Below the pieces are notes generated by a model. It saw only the letters and a list, made by a program, of their open reading frames with translations, did not search any database and had not been told where the DNA came from. A stretch of DNA of 64,000 nucleotides from contig NZ_NUPZ01000040.1 in the NCBI RefSeq assembly GCF_002584985.1, forward strand, positions 245,036-309,035, given 5' to 3'. The translations under genes and the position numbers were made by a program. Positions 40,531-50,971 of this stretch are shown here, one piece after another (the first letter of the stretch is position 1; each line of letters starts with the position of its first letter). This DNA comes from Bacillus sp. AFS029637. GTDB lineage: Bacteria; Bacillota; Bacilli; Bacillales; Bacillaceae_G.

Positions 40531-40815
40531 TTATTGTTTGTTTGTAAATGCTTCATGAAGTGCAGATAACTCACGTTCGAGCTCACCTAACATTGCTTTC
40601 CCTTGTTCTTCTGCAATAAGACCAAGGCGAACTGCAAAATCGACCTCGCGGGATAGTCCAAACATTTGTGTGTCTAACACTTCTTCATATAATGGACATT
40701 GCGGCATTGTAAGGTGGTCCATTTGCACCTTAATAAGTCTTAAAATCTTCTCCGCATCCGCTTGTAGAAGGGCTAGTGCCTTTTCCTGATGATTTGCTAC
40801 TGTCTCAGACGCCAA
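40531..40815 (-). CDS. ylaN: YlaN, UPF0358 protein linked to iron homeostasis
   Basis: This 94-residue helical protein has the UPF0358 core [17 protein letters not shown] and [15 protein letters not shown]. YlaN is reported to bind iron and to act on the Fur repressor, and to be essential unless iron is raised. The start is TTG 40815 with GGAGGG upstream; the upstream in-frame stretch back to 40968 has no ribosome site. The promoter at 40863-40891 fits this start. Confidence 0.9.
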   Translation of the reverse strand: MASETVANHQEKALALLQADAEKILRLIKVQMDHLTMPQCPLYEEVLDTQMFGLSREVDFAVRLGLIAEEQGKAMLGELERELSALHEAFTNKQ

Positions 40816-40862
40816 ATTGATTCCCTCCGTTTCCGTCCTACTCTCCTCTATCCTATCTATTA

Positions 40863-40891
40863 ATATTAGCGATAGTTTTAACAAATTGCAA
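40863..40891 (-). promoter_or_regulatory. Sigma-A promoter for ylaN
   Basis: On the minus strand TTGCAA (40886-40891), a 17-bp spacer and TAATAT (40863-40868) lie about 50 bp before the TTG start. Confidence 0.6.
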
Positions 40892-40905
40892 TAGAAACAT
40901 TTTTT

Positions 40906-40934
40906 GTGACAACAGTGTCTAATACTATTATACT
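40906..40934 (+). promoter_or_regulatory. Sigma-A promoter for ylaL
   Basis: GTGACA (40906-40911), a 17-bp spacer and TATACT (40929-40934) lie 37 bp before the ylaL ATG. It is divergent from the ylaN promoter. Confidence 0.55.
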
Positions 40935-40970
40935 GAAAAGTGGGAGTATAACACAAATGGGGGAACAACG

Positions 40971-41468
40971 ATGAGCGAAATTTTATTTATTAACGGAAAA
41001 GTACGTTTTCCAATCACTATCGATCCAACTGTTTGGATCTTTGATGATCGAAAAGTAGATTTGACAACTTACTTTGATGAAACTAGAGAAAACATATCTG
41101 AACTAGAAACTTATTTAAAAAACACTTCTGAACATTGGGATCGTGAAATCCGTGATGGTGCTGTTTTTCCACCGATACAACAAAGTGTAAAGAAATATAA
41201 AAAAGAACAGTTGATTACCGGAACATTCGGTATACCCTTCCATCCATTTCTTGCCAACGCCGATATGGATGCGGACGCTACGCAAGTCGAAATTGAAACA
41301 GTAGATCATACACTGACGCTTCCGTTAGAAACTGTCAAAAATGCAATTCTTGGCTTTTCAAAAGAAGGAAAGCCATTAAAAGAAGATGGACCTGTGCATC
41401 TATATTTCAATGATGGATCTAACAGACAAAATCCGATCCGTAACATCCGTAAATTTACAATTATTTAA
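40971..41468 (+). CDS. ylaL: YlaL-like conserved protein
   Basis: This 165-residue soluble protein has no membrane segment. Order (ylaK-like PhoH gene, this gene, ylaN, ftsW) indicates YlaL. Sequence features include [15 protein letters not shown] near the N-terminus and [14 protein letters not shown] in the middle. I cannot assign a function. The ATG 40971 has AATGGGGGAACAACG upstream. A bidirectional terminator shared with the PhoH gene follows. Confidence 0.75.
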   Translation: MSEILFINGKVRFPITIDPTVWIFDDRKVDLTTYFDETRENISELETYLKNTSEHWDREIRDGAVFPPIQQSVKKYKKEQLITGTFGIPFHPFLANADMDADATQVEIETVDHTLTLPLETVKNAILGFSKEGKPLKEDGPVHLYFNDGSNRQNPIRNIRKFTII

Positions 41469-41473
41469 AGTGT

Positions 41474-41509
41474 ATAAAAAGGAGTGAGCATATGCTCACT
41501 CCTTTTTAT
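41474..41509. terminator. Bidirectional terminator ylaL / PhoH-family gene
   Basis: A perfect 36-bp palindrome (18-bp arms) with A and T runs lies between two converging genes. Confidence 0.88.
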
Positions 41510-42834
41510 AATAGATCGGCTGCAAGTTGAGCTAAATTAGAGCGCTCCCCTTTCACAAACTTCACATGACCACTAATTCGTTGCTCTTTAAATTTCTCCA
41601 CAACGTAAGTTAACCCGTTATTATATTCATCTAAATACGGATGATCAATTTGCTGAGGATCTCCCATTAATACAATCTTACTTTTTTCTCCTACCCTTGT
41701 TAGTATCGTTTTCACCTCATGCTTTGTTAAATTTTGCGCCTCGTCAATTATAATGAACTGATCCGGAATACTTCTTCCGCGTATATACGTAAGGGCCTCT
41801 ACTTCAATCGAGCCCATTCCAGCTAAAATAGCATCTAATTCCCCTGGCTTTTTCGTATTAAATAAATACTCTAGATTATCAAAAATCGGTTGCATCCATG
41901 GTCTTAACTTTTCTTCTTTTTCTCCTGGTAAATAACCGATATCTTTTCCGACTGGAACGATTGGTCTTGCAACAAGTAATTTTTTGTATAACCCTAAATC
42001 TTCCGTTTGCATTAATCCCGAAGCTAACGCAAGTAACGTTTTTCCTGTACCAGCTTTCCCCGTTAACGTTACAAGCGGAATATCTTCGCGAAGCAACAAT
42101 TCTAATCCCATTATTTGTTGCACATTGCGTGGTCGTATTCCCCATACTTGCTCATTGTGAAAAATAAGTTTCTTCACTTTCTTACCTAAGTGATCCACAA
42201 TTCCAAGTGCAGAACTAGAACCCCCTAGCGCATCTTTCATCACCACAAACTGATTTGGATAAAAAGGATGATTTGCAATTTCAGATAAAGGTAATTCACC
42301 TTTTTCATAAAAATAATCCAATTGTTCTTTTGATATATACCCTTCTAAAAATCCTGAATATATATTATCTACTTCAATTACGCGATCACTTAAATAATCT
42401 TCAGCCTTCAATCCAATTGCATCAGCTTTTACCCTTACGAGCACATCTTTACTTACTAAAATAACAGACTTCCCGTCCTCTTTTTCTTGTTCTTCTAAAG
42501 ATAGATTTTTTGCTACAGCTAAAATTCGATTATCATTTGTTTTCTCTACGAAAATATCTTGTAGTTGAACAAATGAACGGTGATTTAATTCAATACGAAA
42601 TGTACCGCCGTTTTCTAGCGGAATACTTTCATGCAGCTTTCCTATTTCACGAAATTTATCTATTAACTTAGATACATAACGAGCATTTCGTCCTACTTCG
42701 TCCATATAACGTTTCTTTGAATCAACCTCTTCTAATACAACTGCTGGAATCACTACTTCATTGGTTTCAAATGAAAAAATAGATAAAGGATCCTGCAAAA
42801 GTACATTCGTATCTAACACATAAATTTTATCCAA
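41506..42834 (-). CDS. ylaK: PIN domain plus PhoH ATPase (YlaK)
   Basis: This 442-residue protein joins an N-terminal PIN nuclease domain (KIYVLDTNVLLQDP, with acidic residues D and E in VVLEEVD and TNDNRILAVA) to a C-terminal PhoH-type ATPase (Walker A GKAGTGKT, Walker B FIIIDEAQN, and GDPQQID). The PIN-PhoH fusion suggests an RNA helicase-nuclease. The start is TTG 42834 with GGGGGT upstream, giving MDKIYV. It faces ylaL. Confidence 0.9.
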   Translation of the reverse strand: MDKIYVLDTNVLLQDPLSIFSFETNEVVIPAVVLEEVDSKKRYMDEVGRNARYVSKLIDKFREIGKLHESIPLENGGTFRIELNHRSFVQLQDIFVEKTNDNRILAVAKNLSLEEQEKEDGKSVILVSKDVLVRVKADAIGLKAEDYLSDRVIEVDNIYSGFLEGYISKEQLDYFYEKGELPLSEIANHPFYPNQFVVMKDALGGSSSALGIVDHLGKKVKKLIFHNEQVWGIRPRNVQQIMGLELLLREDIPLVTLTGKAGTGKTLLALASGLMQTEDLGLYKKLLVARPIVPVGKDIGYLPGEKEEKLRPWMQPIFDNLEYLFNTKKPGELDAILAGMGSIEVEALTYIRGRSIPDQFIIIDEAQNLTKHEVKTILTRVGEKSKIVLMGDPQQIDHPYLDEYNNGLTYVVEKFKEQRISGHVKFVKGERSNLAQLAADLL

Positions 42835-43080
42835 CCTGTTACCCCCTGACTCCACTTTTAAATTTGTAGAACAAGGGTTTCATCCATAAAATATGGACGA
42901 ACCATTGTTATAATTATATGTACCGTATAAACGAGGTAGAATCGAAATTTATAGCCATTAAACCTTTTATTTATTTTTTATTCATTTCTATTCAATATAT
43001 TACTTTTAATTATAATTATTAACATAAAATCACAATAACCGATTACAAAAGTTAATAACTGACTTTTTTATTTATCACAT
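42835..43080. other. AT-rich spacer upstream of ylaK
   Basis: I see no gene or clear regulatory site beyond the expected ylaK promoter region. The part near 42970-43075 is very AT-rich. Confidence 0.25.
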
Positions 43081-43536
43081 TTATAATTCTTTCATCCCTA
43101 CCAACACTTGATTATCCAGTTTTTTCGCTGCCCGAAGATCGTATGTTTTTTCATATGTTGGTTCAATTGCAAGTTTTGCTCCATAAAACATCACATCACG
43201 TACTTCTTGCACATTTACTTCTATTACAGTTAATTTTAGAGGAATGCCTTCCATTCTATCTGTCAAAATTTCACCAGCACCACTTATGGAAAATACGGAT
43301 CCATTCGCCATTATAGTCAATACTACTCCTGTATTGTGCCTTATATTTTCCACAATACGTGAACGTTGATCTACCGCAAATCGAATACTAGTTTCACTCA
43401 ATGCATACACCCAAGAAATAGCACTTACGTTAGGGACTTGTTTTTCGAAATCTGTCGTTGCTACCATAACAATACATTCTTTACGTAACGTTTGTACTAA
43501 ATCATCTGTTAATGTAGGCTCTACTACATTCGCCAT
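43081..43536 (-). CDS. Pyridoxamine 5'-phosphate oxidase-like (split-barrel) protein
   Basis: This 151-residue protein has the flavin split-barrel pattern: VMVATTDFEKQVPNVSAISWVYAL followed by FAVDQRSRIVENIRHNTGVVLTI, as in the PPOX and general-stress FMN-binding proteins. Cofactor (FMN, F420 or heme) and substrate are unknown. The ATG at 43536 has GGAGGTGG upstream. It has no operon partner. Confidence 0.8.
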   Translation of the reverse strand: MANVVEPTLTDDLVQTLRKECIVMVATTDFEKQVPNVSAISWVYALSETSIRFAVDQRSRIVENIRHNTGVVLTIMANGSVFSISGAGEILTDRMEGIPLKLTVIEVNVQEVRDVMFYGAKLAIEPTYEKTYDLRAAKKLDNQVLVGMKEL

Positions 43537-43681
43537 ATTTCCACCTCCAAATATACTTGATATATCCTTATCATAACTTATTTTTCGAATTGCGAAAATA
43601 TTATTTTTTCCTGCTATTATTCAAAAACATTACACTTCCATGATATACTTATACTGATAGAATCTGTATTGAGGTGACGAA

Positions 43682-43882
43682 ATGAGAGTCAAATGTATGA
43701 TTTGTGATAAAAAAGATATGTTAGATGATGAAAATCCTATGGCAAAAAAACTGCGTAACCGCCCTATTCATACATATATGTGCATGGAATGTTCGGAACG
43801 AATTGCAGAGCGTACGATGGAACGTCATGCAAGTGGTAATTTCCGATTATATCGTGATAAAAAAGTTGAAGACGATTGGTAA
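43682..43882 (+). CDS. ylaI: YlaI, small zinc-ribbon-like protein (DUF2197)
   Basis: This 66-residue protein has two cysteine pairs, CMIC near the N-terminus and CMEC after residue 36, which likely bind zinc, plus a basic C-terminal helix. YlaI function is unknown. GAGGTGACGA precedes ATG 43682. A long perfect bidirectional terminator follows. Confidence 0.88.
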   Translation: MRVKCMICDKKDMLDDENPMAKKLRNRPIHTYMCMECSERIAERTMERHASGNFRLYRDKKVEDDW

Positions 43883-43929
43883 AATATAAATAAGTCCTTA
43901 TCTATATGATTAAGGACTTATTTATATTT
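43882..43929. terminator. Bidirectional terminator ylaI / gene at 43918
   Basis: A 19-bp perfect stem (43882-43900 with 43911-43929) lies between converging genes and overlaps the stop codon of each. Confidence 0.88.
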
Positions 43930-44193
43930 TTCAGGTTCACGATTCATTTGATCCAAGAAACAATCAATAGCTTCTAATGGAAATCTTGCAGATTTTCTTT
44001 CCCCGTTCTTTTCATATGTAATTAAATACATTTCTTCGTTCTTTTTAACTTCCACATTCTTCAATTTATGTTCTTCATATATCATATTTTGAAATAACAA
44101 ATACGTTTCTTTTGCAGCACTATCATCTGGACGTGCTTCCGCAACTGTTTTAATTGTTAACCAATTATATAATGCATCTTGTACTGAACGCAT
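43918..44193 (-). CDS. Hypothetical protein downstream of ylaH
   Basis: This 91-residue protein is not recognised. It is soluble and mixed in charge, starting MRSVQDALYNWLTIKTVAEARPDD, with a strand-rich middle (EMYLITYEKNGER). ATG 44193 with GAGGAGGCG upstream is preferred to the GTG at 44211. It starts 14 bp after ylaH on the same strand and so shares its transcript. Confidence 0.75.
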   Translation of the reverse strand: MRSVQDALYNWLTIKTVAEARPDDSAAKETYLLFQNMIYEEHKLKNVEVKKNEEMYLITYEKNGERKSARFPLEAIDCFLDQMNREPEKYK

Positions 44194-44207
44194 AAAACTT
44201 CGCCTCC

Positions 44208-44513
44208 TCACCCTGCTTTTTGTTGTCTTGCTTGACGTAAACGTAATCTATAAATCCCAAGTACAATTGCCGCTACAACAAGCCCCTCGCCAACAGGTAA
44301 AAAAACTGCAAAGAAAGTTAACACGGTGCATCCAATCGCTAACGATATATATATCACTATATTTTTTATTATCGATAGCTTTCTTGCAAAACCTAAATTA
44401 TACACAAGTGCACTTAATATAATAATGATGCCATACAGTAACCACATCCCTAGTTCTGGATTTTCATCAACTTTACATAATTTCGCGAAAAACGACATTC
44501 TTTCTAACATCAT
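44208..44513 (-). CDS. ylaH: YlaH-like membrane protein
   Basis: This protein of about 100 residues has three membrane segments and the YlaH start MSFFAKLCKVDENPELGMWLLY. Function is unknown. Three ATGs compete; the first two (44513, 44510) lie close to AAAGGGGG. Position between ylaI and typA matches B. subtilis. Confidence 0.85.
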   Translation of the reverse strand: MMLERMSFFAKLCKVDENPELGMWLLYGIIIILSALVYNLGFARKLSIIKNIVIYISLAIGCTVLTFFAVFLPVGEGLVVAAIVLGIYRLRLRQARQQKAG

Positions 44514-44629
44514 TCATCCCCCTTTCTCACAAAATACAAATTTTATTTATGTACTTAATACAAGAGTAACCCGCAAAAAAAATACTGTCCACAAAAAAGA
44601 GTAAATATTCTAAAAAATACAGATAAAAA

Positions 44630-44662
44630 AGAACAGCTACCCTAACTAAAGGTAGCTGTTCT
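44630..44662 (-). terminator. Terminator of typA
   Basis: A perfect 12-bp stem (44630-44641 with 44651-44662) is followed on the minus strand by TTTTTAT. Confidence 0.85.
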
Positions 44663-44668
44663 AATATT

Positions 44669-46513
44669 TTACGCTTCTACAGATTTCTTTTTCTTAGCAG
44701 CTCTTTCGCGCTCGCTCTTATCAAGAATCTTTTTACGTAGACGAATTGATTCTGGAGTTACTTCACAGAACTCGTCTTCATTTAAGTACTCTAATGATTC
44801 TTCTAAAGTCATTAGACGTGGTTTTTTCATTGTTGAAGTTTGGTCTTTCGTTGCAGAACGAATGTTAGTTTGTTGTTTCATTTTTACAACGTTAACTGTT
44901 AAATCGTTCTCACGTGTATGTTCTCCTACAATCATACCAGCATATACTTCTGTACCTGGTTCAACGAAGATTACACCGCGATCTTCAACTTGCATAATAC
45001 CGTATTGTGATGCTTTTCCTGTTTCAAGTGAAACAAGAACACCTTGGCGACGTCCACCAACTTGACCAGCGTGTACTGGTTGGTAAGAATCGAATGTGTG
45101 GTTTAAAATACCGTAACCACGAGTTAATGTTAAGAATTCTGTAGTATAACCAATTAAACCACGTGCTGGAACCATGAAAGTAAGGCGAACTTGACCATTT
45201 CCATTATTCACCATATCTAACATTTCACCTTTACGTGCACCCATTGATTCCATAATAGAACCAGTGTATTCTTCAGGTACATCAATTTGTACGCGCTCTA
45301 CAGGCTCACATCTTACGCCATCAACTTCTTTAATAATTACTTCTGGCTTAGATACTTGTAATTCGTAACCTTCACGACGCATGTTTTCAATTAAGATCGA
45401 TAAATGCAATTCCCCACGTCCAGATACGATCCATGCATCAGGAGAATCTGTATTATCTACACGTAAACTTACGTCTGTTTCTAATTGTGAACGAAGACGC
45501 TCTTCAATTTTACGAGAAGTAATGTATTTACCTTCACGACCTGCAAATGGGCTGTTATTTACAAGGAATGTCATTTGTAGTGTTGGCTCATCAATACGTA
45601 ATAATGGTAAAGCCTCTTCATGCTCAACCGGACATACCGTTTCACCTACGTTAATGTCTTCCATACCTGAAACAGCTACTAGATCTCCAGCTTTTGCTTC
45701 TTCAATTTCTTGACGTTTTAATCCAATGTAACCAAATAATTTCGTTACGCGGAATTGCTTCACGCTTCCGTCTACTTTCATTAAAGCAACTTGTTGTCCT
45801 ACTTTCATTGTACCGCGGAATACGCGTCCAACCCCAATACGCCCAACATAGTCATTGTAATCAAGAAGTGCTACTTGGAATTGAAGTGGCTCTTCGCTGT
45901 TATCAACTGGTGCTGGAATATGTTCAATAATTGTGTCAAACAATGATTTCATATTCTCTTCTTGATTTGCTGGATTTGAATCTAAGCTTGCTGTTCCGTT
46001 CATTGCTGATGCAAATACTACTGGGAACTCTAATTGATCTTCGTTTGCACCAAGTTCGATGAATAAATCGACTACTTCATCAACTACTTCATCAGGGCGA
46101 GCGAAGTCACGGTCAATTTTGTTTACAACAACGATTGGAGTTAAATTTTGCTCAAGAGCTTTCTTTAAAACAAATCGTGTTTGTGGCATACAACCTTCAT
46201 ATGCATCAACAACAAGTAGAACACCATCAACCATTTTCATGATACGTTCTACTTCTCCACCAAAGTCAGCGTGACCAGGTGTATCTAAAATGTTAATTCT
46301 TTTATCTTCATAGTGAATCGCAGTATTCTTTGCTAAAATTGTAATACCACGTTCTCTTTCTAGATCGTTTGAGTCCATTGCGCGTTCTTCAATATGTTCA
46401 TTCGCACGGAACGTCCCCGCTTGACGTAATAACTGGTCAACAAGTGTTGTTTTACCATGGTCAACGTGGGCAATAATTGCTATGTTTCGTAAATCTTGTC
46501 GTTTTTTCAACAT
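44669..46513 (-). CDS. typA: TypA/BipA, ribosome-associated translational GTPase
   Basis: This 614-residue GTPase of the EF-G family has the G1 loop AHVDHGKTT (residues 15-23), G3 DTPGHADF, G4 NKID, beta-barrel domain II, two EF-G-like domains and a C-terminal domain specific to BipA. It binds 70S ribosomes and supports large-subunit assembly and growth at low temperature. ATG 46513 with TAGGAGTTGGAC upstream is preferred over an in-frame TTG at 46519. Confidence 0.97.
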   Translation of the reverse strand: MLKKRQDLRNIAIIAHVDHGKTTLVDQLLRQAGTFRANEHIEERAMDSNDLERERGITILAKNTAIHYEDKRINILDTPGHADFGGEVERIMKMVDGVLLVVDAYEGCMPQTRFVLKKALEQNLTPIVVVNKIDRDFARPDEVVDEVVDLFIELGANEDQLEFPVVFASAMNGTASLDSNPANQEENMKSLFDTIIEHIPAPVDNSEEPLQFQVALLDYNDYVGRIGVGRVFRGTMKVGQQVALMKVDGSVKQFRVTKLFGYIGLKRQEIEEAKAGDLVAVSGMEDINVGETVCPVEHEEALPLLRIDEPTLQMTFLVNNSPFAGREGKYITSRKIEERLRSQLETDVSLRVDNTDSPDAWIVSGRGELHLSILIENMRREGYELQVSKPEVIIKEVDGVRCEPVERVQIDVPEEYTGSIMESMGARKGEMLDMVNNGNGQVRLTFMVPARGLIGYTTEFLTLTRGYGILNHTFDSYQPVHAGQVGGRRQGVLVSLETGKASQYGIMQVEDRGVIFVEPGTEVYAGMIVGEHTRENDLTVNVVKMKQQTNIRSATKDQTSTMKKPRLMTLEESLEYLNEDEFCEVTPESIRLRKKILDKSERERAAKKKKSVEA

Positions 46514-46653
46514 GTCCAACTCCTAATGTCTTTTTAATCCTTCTCTATTATAAGAGCGAAGGGGATACAATGGCAATCAAAATAAAATCAAGAATGAAAA
46601 TATAGTTGTATTCTTACTTTTGTGAAAGTAAAATGAGATTGGAGGGTGAAGAA

Positions 46654-46833
46654 ATGGAACACATTCAATATCGCTTTTTATTAACCGCAATTATCGGTGT
46701 TATTTTCTTAATTGGTATCGGTATTATGATTGCTGAAAATAGCCCCATCGGTGTTATTATTTGCATTATCGGCACATTTGTTACAGTTGGATACGGTTTT
46801 GTAACAAAAAGAAAAATGCGTAAATCGCAATAA
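46654..46833 (+). CDS. ylaF: YlaF-like small membrane protein (DUF5325)
   Basis: This 59-residue protein starts MEHIQYRFLL and has two membrane segments followed by a short basic tail. The frame opens at 46606, but ATG 46654 has GGAGGGTGAAGAA just upstream. Position next to typA matches ylaF. Function is unknown. Confidence 0.82.
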   Translation: MEHIQYRFLLTAIIGVIFLIGIGIMIAENSPIGVIICIIGTFVTVGYGFVTKRKMRKSQ

Positions 46834-46837
46834 CGTT

Positions 46838-46875
46838 AAAAAGTAAGAAGCTTCTTTAATAGCCTCTTACTTTTT
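46838..46875. terminator. Bidirectional terminator ylaF / inositol monophosphatase gene
   Basis: An 11-bp stem (46838-46848 with 46865-46875) with T and A runs lies between two converging genes. Confidence 0.75.
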
Positions 46876-46878
46876 TTG

Positions 46879-47670
46879 TTATTGCGATACGAATGGTAAT
46901 ATTTCTTCATATACCCTTGGTTTTCCAACTAACACACTGCTCTTCTCTACGATAGAAAGTGGCGTTCCGGAGAATGTTGTCACCTTTCCTCCAACTTCCT
47001 CTACGATTATTTGTCCCCCACCAAAATCCCATGGTGATAATCTCGGTGTTACATATGCATCTATTCTTCCCGTTGCAACGTATACCATTTCTAATGCTGC
47101 ACAACCATATGACCTCGTACCTCTCGCTTTCTTAACAAGTGTCATCATTTTTTCCATATTAAGCAATGGGTTGTCGGTAAGCCATATTGCATTTAGAGCA
47201 ATGATTCCTTGCTCTACTGTACCTTCTTCCAACATCGGAATAGATACACCATTACAAAAAGCCCCTCCCCCCTTTACAGCATGATATAGTTCATCATGAA
47301 CTGGATCATAGATTAGACCAATTCTTCCGATACCGTTCTCATAAATTCCAATTGAAATTGCGAAATTTCTTTTTTGATGAACAAAGTTCATCGTGCCATC
47401 AATTGGATCAATTAACCAAACAACCCCATCAGATGAAGTAACCTCATCTCCGTAACCTTCTTCGCCTAAAATATAATGGTCCGGGTATGTTTCTTTAATT
47501 TTCCCAATTAAAAACTGCTCCGTTTCTCGGTCCATATTCGTTACTAAATCCGCTGCATTTGATTTTGTTTCTATAATAAGTGCTTTTTTCATTGATAACA
47601 TTAAACGCTCTCCTGCGTCTCGAATCCATTGTTTTGCATGTGTATCAATGTCTTTCCATACCTCGTGCAT
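46879..47670 (-). CDS. yktC: Inositol monophosphatase family protein (YktC-like)
   Basis: This 263-residue protein has the metal-binding motifs of the family: GEEGYG near residue 70, DPIDGTMNF (88-96) and WDFGGG near residue 215. Such enzymes hydrolyse inositol monophosphates and related sugar phosphates with magnesium. Order (yktC, then yktB and yktA) follows B. subtilis. The actual substrate is not defined by sequence. Confidence 0.9.
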   Translation of the reverse strand: MHEVWKDIDTHAKQWIRDAGERLMLSMKKALIIETKSNAADLVTNMDRETEQFLIGKIKETYPDHYILGEEGYGDEVTSSDGVVWLIDPIDGTMNFVHQKRNFAISIGIYENGIGRIGLIYDPVHDELYHAVKGGGAFCNGVSIPMLEEGTVEQGIIALNAIWLTDNPLLNMEKMMTLVKKARGTRSYGCAALEMVYVATGRIDAYVTPRLSPWDFGGGQIIVEEVGGKVTTFSGTPLSIVEKSSVLVGKPRVYEEILPFVSQ

Positions 47671-47707
47671 GTTTAAACACTCCGATCTTTACTGTTCACA
47701 GAAAAAA

Positions 47708-47727
47708 CGAACCCTTTATAAGGTTCG
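47708..47727 (-). terminator. Terminator of the gene at 47759
   Basis: On the minus strand CGAACC pairs with GGTTCG and is followed by TTTTTTC. Confidence 0.7.
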
Positions 47728-47758
47728 CACCAACTAATTTTTTATACATATACTATTA

Positions 47759-47947
47759 TTACGCTTCTAAACGAATCATTTCAAGTCTTAACACTTCTAA
47801 CTTTTGTACACACTCTTCTTTTTTCTGATTATCGTTTTCCATCATCGCATCATATAAAGTTGCTAATTCATAATCTAGCTCCAAACGTAGCACCGGAATT
47901 CTCTTTTCAGCATCTGTTCTCTTTAACGCATTAATCACCTGTCTCAT
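47759..47947 (-). CDS. Small helical hypothetical protein
   Basis: This 62-residue, highly charged helical protein (MRQVINALKRTDAEKR to VLRLEMIRLEA) is not recognised. The GGGAGGAGG ribosome site eight bases before the ATG and the terminator directly downstream show it is a real monocistronic gene. It could form a helical hairpin or dimer. Confidence 0.7.
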   Translation of the reverse strand: MRQVINALKRTDAEKRIPVLRLELDYELATLYDAMMENDNQKKEECVQKLEVLRLEMIRLEA

Positions 47948-48153
47948 ATTATTTGCCTCCTCCCAATATTCGTTTGCCCTCGGACTAGAATTAATTCAAT
48001 TTTCTGATTTTTTGTTTTATACTATACTATGTTGGATAAATCATCTATGCAACAAAATTATATTTTTTTATATAAATTTTTTTGTGCTGTTTTTTTTATG
48101 AATAGTACAAGCTATGCTAAAATAAAAGCAAAATAGGAGTTGGAGGAACAATC

Positions 48154-48780
48154 ATGACACTACAAACATTCAAATCAACTGATTTTGAGGTCTTTACAGT
48201 TGATGGTCTCGAAGAACGAATGAGTGCAATTAAAACGAATATTCATCCTAAGCTAGAAGCTTTAGGGGAACAGTTTGCAGAGTATTTATCTAAACAAACT
48301 GATGAAAATTTTTTCTATCATGTGGCAAAACATGCCCGTCGCAAAGTCAATCCACCAAACGATACTTGGGTTGCTTTTTCAACAAATAAACGCGGATATA
48401 AAATGTTACCACATTTCCAAATTGGGTTATGGGGTACTCATGCCTTCATATACTTTGGTTTAATCTATGAGTGTCCACAAAAAGTGGAGACGGCTCACGC
48501 CTTCTTAGAACATTTAAATGATTTAAAAACAAATATTCCAAATGATTTCGTTTGGTCCATTGACCATACTAAACCAAGTGTAAAATTGCATAACACGCTT
48601 GAAATAGAAGACTTACAAAAGATGATTGAACGTTTAGCTACCGTGAAAAAAGCAGAATTATTAGTTGGTATTCATATAGCACCAGAGGAGTTTTCAGCAA
48701 TGACCAACGAACAATTCCTTGCTAAGATTGAATCTACGATGCAATCACTCCTTCCTTTATATGCACTTTGTAATCGATAG
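48154..48780 (+). CDS. yktB: YktB, UPF0637 protein
   Basis: This 208-residue protein matches the UPF0637 family (start [14 protein letters not shown], middle [19 protein letters not shown]). The family has a known alpha/beta fold but no proven function. AGTTGGAGG precedes ATG 48154, and a perfect 11-bp terminator follows. It is divergent from the gene at 47759. Confidence 0.9.
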   Translation: MTLQTFKSTDFEVFTVDGLEERMSAIKTNIHPKLEALGEQFAEYLSKQTDENFFYHVAKHARRKVNPPNDTWVAFSTNKRGYKMLPHFQIGLWGTHAFIYFGLIYECPQKVETAHAFLEHLNDLKTNIPNDFVWSIDHTKPSVKLHNTLEIEDLQKMIERLATVKKAELLVGIHIAPEEFSAMTNEQFLAKIESTMQSLLPLYALCNR

Positions 48781-48783
48781 TAG

Positions 48784-48811
48784 AAAACGGACAATTTATA
48801 TTGTCCGTTTT
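48784..48811 (+). terminator. Terminator of yktB
   Basis: A perfect 11-bp stem (48784-48794 with 48801-48811) ends in TTTTTAG directly after yktB. Confidence 0.8.
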
Positions 48812-48861
48812 TAGTTGTTATCACATTATATCACTTCGGTTTTTATTTTTCAAAATATTTT

Positions 48862-49498
<637 letters not shown>

Positions 49499-50971
49499 TT
49501 GTCCCAATACGAAACACCATTGTTTACCGCTTTAGTTGAGCACAGTAAGCGAAATCCAATTCAATTCCATATTCCTGGTCATAAAAAAGGACAGGGCATG
49601 GATCCTACATTTCGCGAATTTATTGGGCATAATGCATTAGCAATTGATTTAATTAATATTGCGCCGCTCGATGATTTACATCATCCAAAAGGTATGATTA
49701 AAGAAGCACAGAATTTAGCCGCCGCTGCGTTCGGTGCAGATCATACTTTCTTTTCTATTCAAGGTACAAGTGGCGCAATTATGACAATGGTGATGAGCGT
49801 TTGCGGTCCTGGTGACAAAATCCTAGTACCACGAAACGTGCATAAATCAGTAATGTCAGCTATTATTTTCTCAGGTGCAAAACCGATTTTCATGCATCCT
49901 GAAATCGATCCAAAACTTGGAATTTCACATGGAATCACAATTCAATCTGTCAAAAAGGCACTTGAAGAGCACTCAGATGCGAAAGGCTTACTTGTTATTA
50001 ATCCAACATACTTTGGCTTTGCTGCAGACTTAGAACAGATTGTACAATTAGCACATTCATACGATATCCCTGTACTAGTCGATGAAGCTCATGGTGTCCA
50101 TATTCATTTTCACGATGAATTGCCAATGTCAGCGATGCAAGCCGGTGCAGATATGGCAGCAACAAGTGTTCACAAATTAGGAGGCTCTTTAACTCAAAGT
50201 TCTATTCTTAATGTGAAAGAAGGCCTTGTGAACGTAAAGCATGTCCAATCTATTATTAGCATGCTTACGACTACATCAACTTCTTACATTTTGTTAGCAT
50301 CACTTGATGTTGCTAGAAAACGTCTTGCTACAGAAGGAAAAGCGCTCATAGGACAAACTATACAATTAGCTGAACATGTTCGTGATGCTATAAATGCTAT
50401 TGAGCATCTTTACTGTCCTGGAAAAGAAATGTTAGGTACGGACGCTACTTTTAACTATGATCCTACAAAGATAATTGTATCTGTAAAAGATTTAGGTATT
50501 ACCGGTCATCAGGCTGAAGTATGGCTTAGAGAGCACTATAATATTGAAGTAGAACTCTCAGATTTATACAATATACTATGTCTTATCACTTTGGGAGATA
50601 CAGAAAGTGATACAAATACACTTATTGCAGCATTACAAGATTTAGCAGCAACATTTATTAATAGGGCGGATAAAGGTGTTCAAGTACAAGTAGAAATTCC
50701 GGAAATTCCGGTGCTAGCACTTTCTCCTCGAGATGCTTTTTATTCAGAAACAGAAGTCATTCCATTTGAAAATGCAGCGGGTCGTATTATAGCTGATTTT
50801 GTTATGGTTTATCCACCAGGGATTCCAATCTTTACTCCGGGGGAAATTATTACACAAGATAACTTAGAGTATATTCGTAAAAATTTAGAAGCAGGTTTGC
50901 CTGTACAAGGTCCTGAAGATATGACATTACAAACATTGCGCGTTATTAAAGAGTACAAGCCTATCATTTGA
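49499..50971 (+). CDS. speA: SpeA, arginine decarboxylase (Orn/Lys/Arg decarboxylase family)
   Basis: This 490-residue PLP enzyme has the fold-III decarboxylase motifs: IPGHKKGQGMDP near the N-terminus, DEAHGVHIHF and SVHKLGGSL, with the PLP-binding Lys at about residue 226. It aligns throughout with B. subtilis SpeA, which makes agmatine for polyamine synthesis. The start is TTG 49499 (AAGGGG eight bases before), giving MSQYETP; a GTG at 49490 lies inside the ribosome site. The sr1p cluster lies nearby, as SR1 lies beside speA in B. subtilis. Confidence 0.92.
   Translation: MSQYETPLFTALVEHSKRNPIQFHIPGHKKGQGMDPTFREFIGHNALAIDLINIAPLDDLHHPKGMIKEAQNLAAAAFGADHTFFSIQGTSGAIMTMVMSVCGPGDKILVPRNVHKSVMSAIIFSGAKPIFMHPEIDPKLGISHGITIQSVKKALEEHSDAKGLLVINPTYFGFAADLEQIVQLAHSYDIPVLVDEAHGVHIHFHDELPMSAMQAGADMAATSVHKLGGSLTQSSILNVKEGLVNVKHVQSIISMLTTTSTSYILLASLDVARKRLATEGKALIGQTIQLAEHVRDAINAIEHLYCPGKEMLGTDATFNYDPTKIIVSVKDLGITGHQAEVWLREHYNIEVELSDLYNILCLITLGDTESDTNTLIAALQDLAATFINRADKGVQVQVEIPEIPVLALSPRDAFYSETEVIPFENAAGRIIADFVMVYPPGIPIFTPGEIITQDNLEYIRKNLEAGLPVQGPEDMTLQTLRVIKEYKPII

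Noticed and set aside
44208-44211. Overlap of ylaH with the next gene through a GTG at 44211
   Set aside because: The GTG lies within the GAGGAGG ribosome site; ATG 44193 is the better start, so the genes do not overlap.
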